Shown: positions 12,400 to 26,524 of the stretch, piece by piece
How the letters are laid out: every line of letters starts with the position of its first letter
Position numbering within the stretch: the first letter of the stretch is position 1
Assembly: GCA_025331565.1 (NCBI GenBank)
Contig: JAFREQ010000008.1
Coordinates: forward strand, 2,356,001 to 2,420,000
DNA: 64,000 bases
Source: Holacanthus passer
Lineage: Eukaryota > Chordata > Actinopteri > Pomacanthidae
Direction: 5' to 3'
Position numbers and translations under genes: made by a program
The notes under the pieces: model-generated
What the model saw: the letters and a program-made list of their open reading frames with translations, nothing else
Told to the model about the DNA's origin: nothing
The model's database searches: none

Positions 12400-12973
12400 C
12401 TGCAACAAGGCAAAACAAACCTAAGATAACACAATAGTAAGATCAAGACAAGAGTAACTCCAAGGAAGTCCAAAGATCCTTTCAAATCTTTTCTGCACTG
12501 ACATACATTTAGGCGCTGAGGAAATTAAATCAAGTGCAGAGTGCATTGTGGGGTAGTTCATGGAGCCTGACAGTCTCAGAAATACGTAGAAACCTTAAAA
12601 TCTCACCAACTATTGAAGTAACAGAGGAACTGAGTGGTATTCATTAACAACAAAGCCCCATTTAATCACATGTATGATCATTTTGTACAAAGCACCAACA
12701 AGTTAGAGTGCACCTTTTATACCTCTTTAGTTACAGTAATTGCAGTAAAAGGTAGGAGCTGAGAATTGAGTGTCAATTTAAAAAAGACTAGTTCCATTAT
12801 GACTTGATTACATTTTTATATTTTCTTGGCATTACCTTTATTTTCGTCAGTTGCTTTTTAGACTTAGAAGTTTTCCCATGTGACATGATCGTCTAACTAT
12901 TCTATTTTTAGCCAGAAAAGTGGTGGCAAAGATCTCTTTGTACCTTCTCTCAGGGAAAAAGCCCAAGGATTTT

Positions 12974-13056
12974 AGGGGAGGCAAGGAGGGAGGGTGAGAG
13001 AGAGGGGGAGGGAAGGTGAGAGAGAGGGGGAGGGAGGGAGGGAGGGGTAGGACGGA
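12974..13056. repeat. GGGA-rich low-complexity DNA with a 22-bp tandem duplication
   Basis: The unit GGTGAGAGAGAGGGGGAGGG starts at 12993 and again at 13015, giving a 22-bp period, embedded in GGGA repeats. A GGAT-type run follows at 13050-13066. Confidence 0.85.
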
Positions 13057-13559
13057 TGGATGGATGAAGGTTGGCTGGAGCTGTCAGTCTCATCTCTCTC
13101 CTGTCTCTCCTCATCCATCCTCACCATGCTGACAGCAGTCTTCCAAGCAGAACACCGCCTGCCTGCCAGGTAATTCATATTCCCTACCTGCACAGCCGCC
13201 GCCACCACCACCACCACCGACACAAGGAGACAGACATGCAGGGAGGGACTGGTGGGAGAATAGAAAAGCAGTGAGAAGCATGATAAAAAATGAAAGAAAG
13301 AGACGGCAACATGGAATAGTAAAGATGTTGGGCAATTAATATTATCAATAATAATTTAATTAACAATTAATTTCAAGTATTTTTAGCATATATATTTTGA
13401 TGTGAGAATACAAAAAAGACACTCAATCTTCTGCTTAATGTCATCCATGTTGAGGTACAATCAATTCCTGAGTGAATTATAAAGATCATGATTAATAAAG
13501 GAGAGAGGAGGATAGCAGCAGTTTATTTGGGGTCTTAGTCTCTCATTGACAAACGCACA

Positions 13560-13840
13560 TATCTCCACACTCTGTTTACACTGTTCCAGACAGGAGCAAC
13601 ACTATCAACAGATCATCCGCAGCTCTGTCCACTGAATCCCAATACGACAAACTCCTAATCAAAAAAGCAGGCAGCATTATATGTGGCTCATCTCGACCTG
13701 CTCACTGTTTCAATTTTTGCCCTCTGGGAGGCGCTACGGGTCTCTGTCCACCAAAACATCCTGCTTCTTTTTTACTACTGTAATATGATTCTGAACTCTG
13801 GCTCCCAACTCCTGGATAAATCCCTGCATTTATGCAACGT
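13560..13840 (+). pseudogene. LINE ORF2 C-terminal relic
   Basis: The plus-strand translation gives ESQYDKLLIKKAGSI, then after a frame change QFLPSGRRYGSLSTKTSC. This resembles the C-terminal end of L2/Rex1/CR1-type LINE polyproteins, where LLPSGRRYR is followed by a basic region and SFIPSAI. Stops and at least one frameshift break it. There is no intact neighbouring reverse transcriptase, as expected for a decayed fragment. Confidence 0.55.
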
Positions 13841-16800
13841 GTTCTGAACATGCAGCAGCAGCTTTCTCTGGCTACCGAAGAAGACTGTCAACTATTATTA
13901 ATTTGTGATATGTTATATTGATGTCTGTCTGTGTGTAATGTTGCTGAACTGGGCCTTGTTACCATGCGGTACCGAAAACAACCTCCACTGGATCTGGTTG
14001 TGTATTCGTTAAAGCTCAACAGCACCATTGTAAAGCTGTAGTGTTTGGGCAACATAGTCTTAACCAGTTGTTTCCTGCAGCAGCATCTGAACAGTGAAGT
14101 TCAGTGACCAACAGAGTGAATTTAATTAATCTCTCAAGGAGAGTCTTGAAGTCAAGTAGGTAAAACTTTTAATTTATAGATATGGTACACAAGTCTAGTG
14201 CAAGTTTACACCAAGACCATTTTTTGTTTTTATGTTTGTTTTGCTGGCCATGTATTTTGAGAGAGACTTTTTAAAATGAAATCTTCCATGATCTGAGATT
14301 TCTTGGAGCAATGTAGAAACAGCCACTAGTGGTACCACTTCTTAAAGGTAACCTGTGATGTGATTGGCTTCTAGTAGCTCTATAGAGCCGTTTTTACATG
14401 AGTGGGTCCACACACATGCACATGACGCGATGCACTTCACATTTCTGCCAATGGTGCCACACTATTCCACCTTTCTACAGGCGGATGTAATGCGCCACAA
14501 AAAGGCAGAGGGAAGGAGAAGAAGCCTGTTTGCTGGCAAAGATGGATGTAAAACAATGCACGAAGGAAAAGAGGAAGGAAATGGATTCATCAAACCTGTT
14601 AGACCTTAAGGATAAACACAATGTGTTTTTGGTGAGTAAAACTGAACGTAAACATAACTTTGGTTCATTTATAAGAAAACAGGGAACCTTTAAGACAAGT
14701 TACCTTTCAGCCAGTTAGTTTGCTTCATTTAGACCATCTGACAATGAAATGGTGTCTTGCTCATGACTTACTGTGTCCTGTCTCAACAAAGCAACCTTAC
14801 AAAAACATCTTATTTTGTCTTTAAGGTTAGAGGACTGTATTGTACACATTCTTTAGATGAGTGCTATGGAACAGACCTAAATATAAAACCTTTCTCTTCA
14901 CATCTTCACCAGATGGAGAGACACCTGTGCTGTAATCTGACCTGATCAGAAACGTATGTGTCTCTCGCATTCTTTTTCTCTGCTGTTCCTGTTTTTTCTC
15001 CTCGTCACACTGTTCGTCCTTTGCGATTCAGGAGACATCATAAAGAAATCTCAGCCATCGGATGAGGACAGCTTGTGGGCCTCTGTAGCGTAGCGTAACC
15101 AATAGGTGATTGGATTGAGAATGGTTCCCTCTAATGACGAGGCCGGCTCAAGGCTGTTAGTGGTAATGAGAACACGGTACGTGCACAGAACCAGACTGCT
15201 TTGCCTCCCAATGCACCACTGGAGGCCAGGAAACGCACACACATACACACATCGGCACACAAATAGAGACACGTACAGACCCTGATACAAGGACACGCAC
15301 ACACTGGCATTATGCTGGTGAGTTGTACCTTGCTGAATATTGAGTTCTCAACTAAAGCAAGGAAACAAACACCTGATGCAAAAGGATTCAGGCAATTACA
15401 ATGATGTTTAACACAGAAATCAAACAAATATAACAAACTACAGTTACTGCTTTTGCTTAGTTTGGTTGAGAGCACCTGAGAAAAGATTGTTTGGATTAGT
15501 GAAGGACATTCACTTCTACCTACTAGTGGCTGCTGCTCTGCCCTGAATGAGCCCCATGGCACTGGAAGGAGACTGGCATGGCTCTACTCTGGTGCCTGGT
15601 GCTACTAACTGGCACATACTATTGGTGTGTTGCAAGCCACCTACCGGGCACACATGTTACATGTATGTTGCCAAGAACGGCATTTCCGCACCCCTGCCGC
15701 ACATGGTGTGAACGCAGCAGAGCGTCCCTCTGTCTACCTGTGTCTCCATCCCCCCATTCCTCCATGCACACGTTGTAACACACACCTGCAAATCACTCAT
15801 GCCCATGCACACTCACTCACACACAAGAAAACCCATCCAAACACAAGCCCAGACACATTCAGGTATAGCAGGCCACTTAAAAACAAACTAACAGATGCTG
15901 GTATACAGCCTCACACACATACACACACAAGAGGGCATGGAAATAAACACTCGCTCACCCCCCACACACACACGTATATGCATTCACAATCGCACATAGC
16001 AGTGGGCAGATTGTGTAGCGTAGTATTGGGAGCCTAACCAAATGATGCATGGCTGTGGTTCTGTAATCATAAAACTCATCCGCTGTCCCTTGTGTGGGAG
16101 TCACAGCAGAGTATGTGAAATAGTAGCACTTCAGATGCAGTGCGTAATGACGGACCGCCAGATGCTCAATGGAATGCTCAATGGAGCCGATCACTGCTGA
16201 GTGTGATCATGAAGCTCCCTGTACACCTACTGTTCCCACCTCCACTGGCAGGGAGACGACCACTGGTGGCAGTCAAGCAGGTCGTTCTAGTCTCCAGAGC
16301 CGAGCGAGAGGACAGATGCTGATCTCTTCATAACCGCTTGAATGTTCTATAGCTTTGTTTTCAGGGAATGGGATTTCATGTAGACTCTTGTACAGCAGTT
16401 TAGGTCCTTAGACTATATGCACTTGATGTAAACACCTGAAGCTGCTGCATTATATCTGATTCATGTTTCATTCTGCTGATAGCATTTACAAACTAGTAGT
16501 AGTAGCACATTTAAAAGAACCCTGTATGAACTCAAATACATTCTAATTCAGTATATTTATAGATCTAATATGACTACATTTCTTCATTAAAATCAATGCT
16601 CTCCATTGAACAGAAGCTCTGGTGTTTTTGTTTATTTCAATGATTTATCTTATTTTGATTTCTGTATATTTTGGTGGCATCCATTGCTCATATCAAACAC
16701 TGCCTTTGGATCAGCTTTGACCCGTTTTTAAATGTACCAAAGCTGCTAAACCCTAACCTCACTATGACCATCCTTGGAGAGGAAAAGTGTTGAATGTGCC

Positions 16801-17268
16801 CTATATCCAGCAGGGGGAGCTATTGCAGCTCATCTTGTCTCAAAAAGAGCATATTTGCCCAGGAGTTGAGTAACAGTTGTGCAAAAGACACACAATAGAC
16901 ACACCTGGGTTAAAAAAAACTATCATACAAAAAAAGGGGGGAGAAATGTCACATTGCCCCACATACAGTATTTGCTGTGACTCAGCAGCAAACATTGGAC
17001 TGTTTTTTTCTATGTCCTTTGTACTTTTCCTTTCATTTTAAATAAATAAAGGAAGTTCTCCAGTAAAACTTGGAGAGGCGCGCAAATGCAGATGTTGTGG
17101 ATGGGATTGAATTCAGTCTACACAAGTCTATACTCCCATTAAAGGCATCATTTTAGAAGTCTTTCTTCCAGTACTTTTTCACTTTACCTTTGTGTGCTTA
17201 AATGTGTGCTTGTAGATTATGACTCAATTTGTTGTGAGGTGATTACTTTATCATCCAAATCAATCTGT

Positions 17269-17299
<31 letters not shown>

Positions 17300-17309
17300 A
17301 TATATATAG
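17269..17309. repeat. TA microsatellite
   Basis: Near-continuous TA dinucleotides with two TTA interruptions. It can fold back on itself. Confidence 0.9.
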
Positions 17310-19974
17310 AGTGTTTCCCTGTTGTTCACTAGCCTTGAATATCCAGGAGTATACATGCACAGTAGATGCAGTTGACACCTATTACTTGTGAAGTGGCTGA
17401 ATGATTTATAAAGATGCAGACTTTATATGGAAACCTTTGAAGGTGCAGATCTGTACAACCAGATCCTCCACACTGACATATACACGTACACAAGCATATG
17501 CATCAAAAGGTATTTAAATATGCATCGACTGCATCTGAAAAAGTGATTAAAAGAAACAAAAAAAAGAGTAGAAAGATGACAAACTGTCTCAAAACATCAG
17601 TCTCAGTTGTGCCTTGTTCCACAAGTCAGCTCCGGGTGTCCGCCACTGATGATTGAATTAATTCACAATTATGAGCGCTCCTCATCATCCATCTACCTGC
17701 TGTGACAGTGATGAGCAGGGGATGATGCTACTACCCAATGTGTATTTAGTAAACATATGATGAATGCTTAATGGGAGGAAAACTGCTACAATAAAACCCT
17801 GATCTCAGCTTGATGCCATCCTAATCCGAACACCTGTATGACAACAATTGATAGCCACCTAATAACATTCTCTTGTCTCAACATAACCACTTCCTCATTG
17901 TCTTCTTTAACGAACAATAACTAGAACAACATGTTCTCCGGGCATCGATTATTAGCAGTGCACCGGCATCCATAACTGACTACTTAAATCTGAAATACAG
18001 AAATCTCATAATCACATTTTAAATCATTTTGAAAGGTCCTAAGTACAAAACTGTCCTAATTAAGTTTGCTCCTTATAACAAGATCACATTACATTTACAT
18101 TTACACTTGATATGGGACATCTGATGTTAAATGAGGAGGATCTTTTTGTGCAACTTTATGTGATTCCACTTCGCAGACACCACTGAAGCCCCACAGTGCA
18201 GGGGGCCACTGGAGTCTAAGTGCCCCTACACGCAATTGTGAATTATAGTCATCCTCAACAACTTCCTTCAAAAAACTGCCCAGACTGAGCACTGGTGTTG
18301 AAAGGTGGACATCACATCAAAGACAGAACAAAACTTTTGTTGGCGATGAAGAAAAAGTAGTAAAGCAGTTGCTCAAAGTAGATTTGAAAAAAGAGACAAA
18401 CTGCTCATGTCTGTTATTACCCAGCATGCTGCATGTCAAGTCTCTAACAGCTCTGAGACCATCCAGTGTACAAGCACTCGACATCCCCTGCTATTACTGC
18501 CAATATACAGTATGTGTGCTCTGACGTTTCCAACAGCACCTCGGCTCTGACCAGAATCAAGAGTTACTCAGGTAAATTTTCATTATTTCAAACTTTTTGG
18601 AATTTCTTGTTACTTGCATTTTTTTCTGCAATAGGCATTCAGTGTAATTTCATTCTGTAATTGCCTCTATACCAGTTTTAATTGTCACAGGTGGATTTAA
18701 CCTTTCACCGTACCAGGAATTCACAGGAAAGAACACGCAGAAGTGCTCCAACTATGCTGTTCGTAATTTCATCTAAAATTGATTTCACCCTCCCTGTATG
18801 TTTGTAGCTCTCTTATATCTATATCTGGGCTGTATTAAATTACTGCTAATGCAAACTGAACCATTCCCACTGTGTGAAAAATTTCAACTGGCGTACAATG
18901 GGGGTGCTTTAATGCAATGTGTTTGTCACTGAGGTTAAAGCATGTTCGACACAAAACATGGACATTGTAGTACTGCCGGGGAGAACTGGAAGAAGAGAGA
19001 ACAGCTGTTAGACGATGAGCTGCAGGCTGTGATTGGTGAGAAGTAGAGCAACCCTAACACGCCATCAAGGTAAACAGCTCCTGTTTCTGTGCCATGCTGC
19101 AGTGTGGAAAACTTTTATCAAATCTGCGTGAGGTTGTTTGGCTGCACAGTGAACACACCAGTTGCTCTTCTACTGTCGCCTTTCTCAGAGGAATAGTTTT
19201 TTAGAAAGGTCATCTGTAAAGTGTGGAAGGCAAAGATAATGTTAGTATGGATTGTTTTGGAAGGAATGTCCAATTTGTTTTGTCAAATAGTTTGGGGGAC
19301 TTGTTTATTTTGGATATGACAATATTGGACAATCCCTGTTAAAAAACCCAAAAACATACAACTCAACCACAACCTCCTGAGGCCGAAAGAGTCCACAGAC
19401 CAGCACAGGATCATCGTCCATTTATTTTTGTGGCAGAGCCTCTTGCTTGTTACGTAATTCAGCCACTGACAATTTCGGTTTTAACTTTGTTTTAATGCAA
19501 TCCTATAAAACGCTTCAAAAGGAGCGGGAATTAATTTAGCATTTGCAGGTCCCATACATGGAATACAATTCAACGAAATAAAAGCTCCAGGATTTGTTTG
19601 ATAACTTTGTCCTCATACAGATGCATGCATTTTAAGGAAACAAAAGAGGAGAGAGAGCCAACTTCAGAGCCAATTATTAATAACAAAACATTTCAACTTG
19701 ATGGGATAAAATGAGCTGCATTGAAGATGCTTGTCAATCAGGTCCCATAGTCTGCCTGTTCTCCTCCACAGAGCTCAACAATGACAACTGACAGCAGCCA
19801 AACCCTGTCTAGTCCAGTGTGTGTATACTGTACTATATCTCTGTGTGTGTGTCTGCAGTACTGAAAACAATTTCCACCAGCTTAGCTTCATTGTCATTAG
19901 TCTACATTAAAATTGGCTATACAGGCATGGGTGTATGCATGTATATAATTATACATGCATATTTGTATGTGTTC

Positions 19975-20125
19975 ATTAATTTGTTTTATTTATTCACTCA
20001 TTTCTCCTATTCAACAACCCACTTACTCCCATTCAGGGCCATATGACAGGGAGCCATCCCAGCATGCATTGGAGGAAAGGCTCAGATTGGTTTATAATGG
20101 ATGTCTTGTCCAGAGTTGAATTAGC
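19975..20125. repeat. Teleost interspersed repeat fragment
   Basis: Contains CCCACTTACTCCCATTCAGG, GAGCCATCCCAGCATGCATT and GGATGTCTTGTCCAG. I recognise the series (CTTATTCCxGTTCAGGG...GGAGCCTATCCCAGCATGCATTGG...TGGACAxGTCxCCAG) as a high-copy fish repeat. This copy is diverged and noncoding. Confidence 0.6.
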
Positions 20126-21270
20126 AGTCCCTAAGGGGTTTGCAGTGGATGTGCTGTATGTTCAGTGTATGAATGCGAGTTGAATAAGGCAAAGTATGAA
20201 AACTTGACCTCTGCCAAATTAGATTTCTTAATTTCATTGCCACTATGAAAAGTAAATGGTACCTTAAATGAAGCTATCAAGCCCAAAAAAAAGAAAAGAT
20301 ATTTGGACTACCACGTTACCACAGTGAACAAATAATGATTGTAATAATATCTTTCCAGTCACTTTCACAAGGAATTTACTCAATCTTCATGTGTGAGTTT
20401 ATAAATTCTGGTGGCAATTAACAGGCCACTAGAATTTAAGATTTTGTCCTATTAGGGCTTAATGAATTGGCACCCTGCGGTATCTCATATTTTCTGATCA
20501 GGAGTGCTTGAGTCGTATGACAGGTGTCCAAGGTAAGTAGTAACTTAATCCGTTGCCAGAGGCATTGCATTAAAAAAACACTACTATGTTAATAAATGTT
20601 TATAAATGAATGAGCTGGGAGTTCATTTCAGCTCTAATGTTTTCTTTTGGGGTTTTTCTTGTATTCATCTGGGATAAATAAGAGACAAGACCTTGAAATG
20701 ATTGCATTGAAATGGGTGGTATGTTATCAGGTTTGGATGAAAACCTCGCACAAAGCACATTTGTGCCTACAGCTCCTCTGACATGAGAACATGGGCTAAT
20801 GGAGGAATCTTGTTTGTTGTCAAGCGCCGACTGAAGATAAGTGAGCTCCTTATTAAACAACTAGTGACCATTTATCTATATTTTTGGATGAGGATTTAAT
20901 GACATCAGCATCAACAGAAAAATAGATGCTACATTTGGTGTTGTGTAAAAACCTGGAAACTCATCAATAATTATACAAGCAATTACATGCTCCTATAATT
21001 GTTGAGGAAGTTATATACCCATCTGGGGTAATGATATCCTTTCACAGGTAATTAGATAACAGAAGAAGTGTGCTGTACACCAAATGCTAAAAGCTTTCTA
21101 TCTTAAAAGCTGTCTTTTTGGAGATGCAAAGTTTTCTCTGCATTGTACGTGTGCTTTTTAAAAAAAGTGTAAAAGTAAGATAAAGTGGCTGTAGGGAGGA
21201 AGATGAGAGACGACTAAAGAAGAAGTGTCCTCATCACTGGAACAAGAGAGATAATGAACATTTTTTGGTA

Positions 21271-21295
21271 AACACGCACACACATGCACACACAC

Positions 21296-21336
<41 letters not shown>
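21271..21336. repeat. CA microsatellite
   Basis: CA repeat with a few CG and TG interruptions in the first half and a pure block in the second. Confidence 0.95.
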
Positions 21337-21337
<1 letters not shown>

Positions 21338-24300
21338 CAACTTCAGGTGTTAGTCAGCATAGCTTTGCTGCTGAGTCTCTTTTTCTAGGCGCGGCTGAAG
21401 AGGGTATTTTTATGTTAATTGCCCACTTTCTGCTGCACTGGTTATTCTCTGAATGCTCTGTTAGAATCGCTTGTTTCTCTCTCAACCACCTGCCACACGG
21501 AGGAAGATGAAAAGATGAGTAGGGGGATAATGGGAACGAGTGAGAGCAGGGCAGCTGTACTCTCTGCCTCTCTTTTTGTCTTTTTGAAGAGAAATCCAGG
21601 AGTCACCTCAGCTGTCTCCTCCATCTTGGCACACAGGCCTGCCTGCCTGTCCACAGCTATCGCATTAACCAAGCGGAGAAGATTATTAGCAAAATCCACA
21701 TTTGCCCTGCGATCCAATCTCTGAAGATATCGCTTTTGCTGCTCCACGCAAGGGCGCAAATAGGAAGGGGATTGCGAGAGCTGTTGCAAGAAAAGCAAAA
21801 ACGACCTCATCCTCTATTTAAAATGAACCCTTATTAATATTTCAAAATGGTGGATATGCATGGGGCTTTGAAGAAATGAGCAGCTTTTTTCCAGTCATAG
21901 TGGAAAAGGGGGACCATGATTGGGAGCTGTGGCAAAAAAAAAGGAATTAAACAAAAGAGTGAAAAAACGGCTCAGAATGGAGCCTCTTTCATATTCAGCA
22001 GCGCAGCAGCATTTTGCCTCTTGCCTGCACTGAGGAGAGGCAAGAGAGCACAGATGTGAAGTGGTTAAAAAGACCTGGTAGAGGAAGAAAGGTAGAGAAA
22101 GGTACTCCTGCTAGTGTCTCTGTCATTACCCCTTCACTTTGCACGCTGCCAAGCCCATTACTTAATTTCCCTTGCTGCCTTTCACTATGACAGAAGTTTA
22201 AGTGCGTTAAAAGCAAACCTGCAGAAGCACACTGCCTCAGAGAACTGTGACGAAAAAGTCAAATCAAACAAGATCAATTTTGAAATCTGGCCCATGATGC
22301 TGCTGGTGGTGGGATGTAATCGGCCAAAAGCCCAAAGGATTCTACTTATAATGCATCACACAGATAGTATTTTATGTCTATATACCCTGGAAACGAGCAC
22401 ACTGTACGTATATGCATACAGCACATTCACACACATACATCCACTCAGATGCATTCGCATACAGACACCATTTCTCTGCTATCTCAAAGATGCAGTGCTG
22501 TGGCCTATGAGATTTGTGAGCTCATTTGCAGGGACATTAAAGCTCCACTCACTCCAACTTGAAAAAATGCCTTAGCCTTCTGACAATTTTTTATTGTGGA
22601 AGTGCAAAACTCATTTCAGGAGTTGACACTTGGGTACAGATATCAGAGATACATGTATTTTTGGAGAGGAGCTAGTGCGTGGAAACAAGGTATGTCTGTA
22701 AATTGGATGTGTAAGCAGTTTTGGTGCAGGATGCGTGGGGTTGAGGGGCGCATAGAAAATAATCATGCCATTTTGCTGTAATGATGTAAAGCAAAGTGGG
22801 TATCATCTGTAACAGCAAGTGAGAAAATGTTCTGAGGAGATTTCTCTAGTAGAAGCCTGAGCAGATGCTTAGATAATGACAGAGTAAAGATAGTGATAAA
22901 CAAAAAAAGACCCAATTTATTTTACCCATTTTGCCAAATATTTTCTTGCTGATGAAAGTGGCATTTTCCAGGGGAAAAAAAGGGAAAAAAATTGTTTAAA
23001 GTGTGCAGGAAGTGTGTATTTAACACACCAACAGAGAAAGTATAGGAGCTTTTGTATTAAGTCTTTTTCCTCTCTTGCTTTGTTCAACCTACAGCAGCAG
23101 CATTCTGAATTCATATGCTTTAAAAGCTCTCTTTTGCCAAGCAGCCAACAAATGATTAGCAGGGACAATTACCCAGGAAAGGCCTGCCAGCCAAATAGGG
23201 TAAACAAAAAAGGCCCATTAGCTTGTGGAGTGCACCTCAGCTCCACTGGGGACCCGTTGTACTGGGCTGCTGGCAGACGTATACACACGTAATGGGATGT
23301 TTTCATGTAGCCCCACATGTAAATGTAGTACCTTGACATGTTAACAGCCAAGCACGCTGACATGGTTGCTAATTAGCTGGAATCAAACCACCCTACAAAG
23401 AAATCCTGTTAACAGGACCGGCATGATGTCAAAGGAAAAGGCAGAGCATTGTTAAAGAGGTTCCACGTGATGGAAAGTGAATGAAAATCAACATGTTTTT
23501 CTCAACAGGTGGTTGAAAGTAAACCAAAATATATATGACGAATTTGTATTACCTGCTGATGAATAATTAAATTTGCCCTTGTCTACATTAAGAAAAATGC
23601 AACTAGTGGTGCAGTGATGTGGACCTTTTATAGGTCAAATTAGCCAGCCAAGCTGTGTTACGATGGCTGAGCTCCAATTGGCCAGAGAACTACTTGTTAT
23701 GTAGCGACTAAGGTGGAGGAATGATGTTAAACCTCTATCAGCAGATGACCAAACAGCAGCAGGTAGTGGAGATGCTGTTGTCACCTTTAATCCCATCTTT
23801 TACAGCATTTAAGTAAGAACAAGCCATGTGAAGTGCATGTTTATCAGTCTATACATTAATCAGTCTATATTGTGTGTGTGTTTTTTTGTTTATTTGCAGC
23901 ACAAGCCGTTGATTCAAGTCAACATGAGTGGCATGTGCTGTCTTGTGTACCAAACTGAGAGGCTGTGTATTTCTTGGATAAAATCTCTGCTTCTTCTCTC
24001 TCGTGAACTCCTGAACCGAGTTTCATAAAGGATGCATCTCACTATTTTCAGTATATGACTCCAGTAGAGTGAGTCAACGCTCTTGTGGTGTTACCTTATG
24101 GAGTTACCTCACTGAACACCCACTCGTTCCCATCACCAACCCAACAACCCCACCTCCCACTTGAACCTCATTGGCTCCGGGCCCCCAGGAGTGCTGTGTG
24201 TGTAATGTCACAACCATATTTTATTCATGTCGATGGAGTGTTTGGGTGGCCCTGCTTGAGACTGGGACACAATCTCTGCTGCCGGTAAACACCAATTTAA

Positions 24301-26469
24301 TGGGCCCGACTGGCTGGGAAGAGCTGCAGCAGCTGGGGGAAGATGGCATGTATAAGAAATGAACAACAAGGATGTGTCAGACACGAGCAAAAAGCAGCGA
24401 GAGGGAAAAAGTGGCAGCGTAGCAAATGTCTCTGACTAGAAAAAGGCTAAGGGGGATGACAATGTGCTGGCGTGAGCTCTTGCAGCTGCCCCAGGGTGTA
24501 GGTACTGCATGCTGAAATGCTCTGAAATGTTAGTGCTGGCCCACTTTGCCTGTCTGGCACAGTGATACAGAGAGAGAATCATGGTGGATACTTAACTCCA
24601 AAGTGACATACATGTCCATGTTAGAGAAAGTTCTAGGAGGAGATACGCAAAATACACGGTAGGTGCGCAAACAGGAGATGAGGACAGCTGATTGGCCATG
24701 GCATCACGAGGCAGAGAACATTCAAATAGAAAAATTGATCATTTGTCAGGACCATATGTGGTCAGAAGCTTCAGCTGGCAAGAATCATAACAAGTCTTTC
24801 TTGTGCTTAAAATTTAAGAACATCTGAATGCACATTTAAGAACATCCAATGCACTACTAGACGGACACAAGCAGGCACAACATGCATTAAGCACGTTCAC
24901 AAGCACAAGTGGGTTGTTCCCTCAGAGAGTGTATAGACAAAAGATGTCTAAAATATCAAGTTTGTGTCCTTATATGTTTCATAGGAGCTTCATTAGTGCT
25001 GACCTATCATGGTTAAAGATAGAGGAATGGATTTGGGAAATGAGGACGACAGCGGCTTGAGCTGAGGAGCTGAAAAGTCAGCGGAGCAAAGCGGAGCAGA
25101 CAGTAACTCCCCACACAAATCAGCAGACAAGAGATGTCTGTGAGTAGAAAAGGCTTCCACGGATACAGTGCAAGAGCTTCCCCTCCTCTTTTTGTTATGT
25201 CATGTTGTGATGATTTAAAGAAACACACAAGCATGGTGTTCCTTTCTTTGCTAGAGCTTAAACAGTATGACAGTGTTTGTTAGCTTGTGTCTCAGCGTGG
25301 CAAGCGACACATTAGTGTAGCAGGAGCTGGTACTGTACTGATACTGGGATGTTGGCTTCTCTTGTCTCCTCCACTTTGCCTGTTGATTGTTTCACAAAAC
25401 TGCTGTCAACCTCTAGCCTTATCCTGAACTTGACAGGTTTTCACAGTCCCAATAAAAAAAACAATCTCAGGATGTTTTGAGGGGGTAATGGAAATTGAAT
25501 TAAAGTGAACAAAGCCAAATAAATTGGCTTGGTGGCATTTGTTATTTAGAGAGTGCTAATCCAGAGCTATGCTGTCCAAATAAAAGCGAGGGCAGAATGA
25601 GCTGTTGCCTTTAAGCTAATGAGATATTAGCCAAATCCTCTTAGCCAAACTATTTTGTGAGGGTTCAGTGAGCAATTGCCTTGCTGGCACTAATATGAAT
25701 GAAGAACTGCAGTCATTTTCAAGTGCCAGGTTGAAAGTGACTCAAGAAGAGAGACATCTCTAACATGCACGAATGGAGAAGCCAAGTTTAAACCTTTACT
25801 TTCTAGCTTGAAGGGAGAGCATGAATGTCTTTGGGTAAAATCTCCAGCAGTTGCCCGACAAACTAACTTTCTTACTGCATATTATTATGCAAGTCTAGAC
25901 TATTATATCAAATGAACAGACTGATACAAGTCATTATCAGACTAAAATGTCATTTATTTAGTAAGGAAATGTGAATGCTTCAATATGAAGGATATTTAAT
26001 AGACACATTAAGAGACACGCAGAAAAAAGAGGACACACATTAAGAAAGTGATAAATCATTAATTAAAATGGTAATTGCTTGCATTCTGTTACTAACAAGA
26101 TTTTTAAAGTTAGATTTTATCTCTTTTAAACTTCCTTATGAAAATAACTTTAATGTTGATGATAACCATCTGTCAACACTGCAGGCTTTTTCCAAATGAT
26201 TTGGTGTTTCCTGTTGAGATTTCTATTAATACTTATTTTGGCAGCCAGATTGAGTTCGACAACTGAGATATTTTCACACATACTCTATATGGGACCGAAG
26301 TCCAATGTTACCCAATAATACATGAAATATAAACCAAATTATCTGCAATCTATTTCAACTAAACCAATTGGGTATTCTAATAGAAGTCTACAGAAGCTTC
26401 ACAATAGAGTCAGTGGGAGTGTGAAAGAGTGGGGTTCAGCCTCCAGCCTTTTTAGACTGGAGTGGCGCA

Positions 26470-26472
<3 letters not shown>

Positions 26473-26523
<51 letters not shown>
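26473..26523. repeat. CA microsatellite
   Basis: Pure CA repeat of about 25 units, preceded by CGCACGCG. Confidence 0.95.

Positions 26524-26524
<1 letters not shown>

Larger units (their letters stand above)
12410..19974. other. Intergenic DNA, no gene recognised
   Basis: Contains a GGGA-rich minisatellite (12974-13056), a LINE relic (13560-13840), CA-rich DNA at about 15230-15300 and 15780-15990, and a TA microsatellite (17269-17309). Open frames of 136-143 codons at 15131-15562 and 15627-16037 are produced by the CA-rich sequence (Thr-His and Cys-Val runs) and are not genes. Confidence 0.55.

Noticed and set aside
12972..13366. Overlapping open frames with Pro/Ser, His or Trp/Gly runs
   Set aside because: They are produced by the GGGA-rich minisatellite and a CCACCA run. 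No domain is present, and frames are open in several phases.
15131..16037. Open frames of 143 (minus) and 136 (plus) codons
   Set aside because: Both read through CA-rich DNA and give Cys-Val or Thr-His runs, with no recognisable domain.
22114..22575. 153-codon plus-strand frame
   Set aside because: No domain. It overlaps another plus frame and CA-rich text, and has no splice or start context that stands out.
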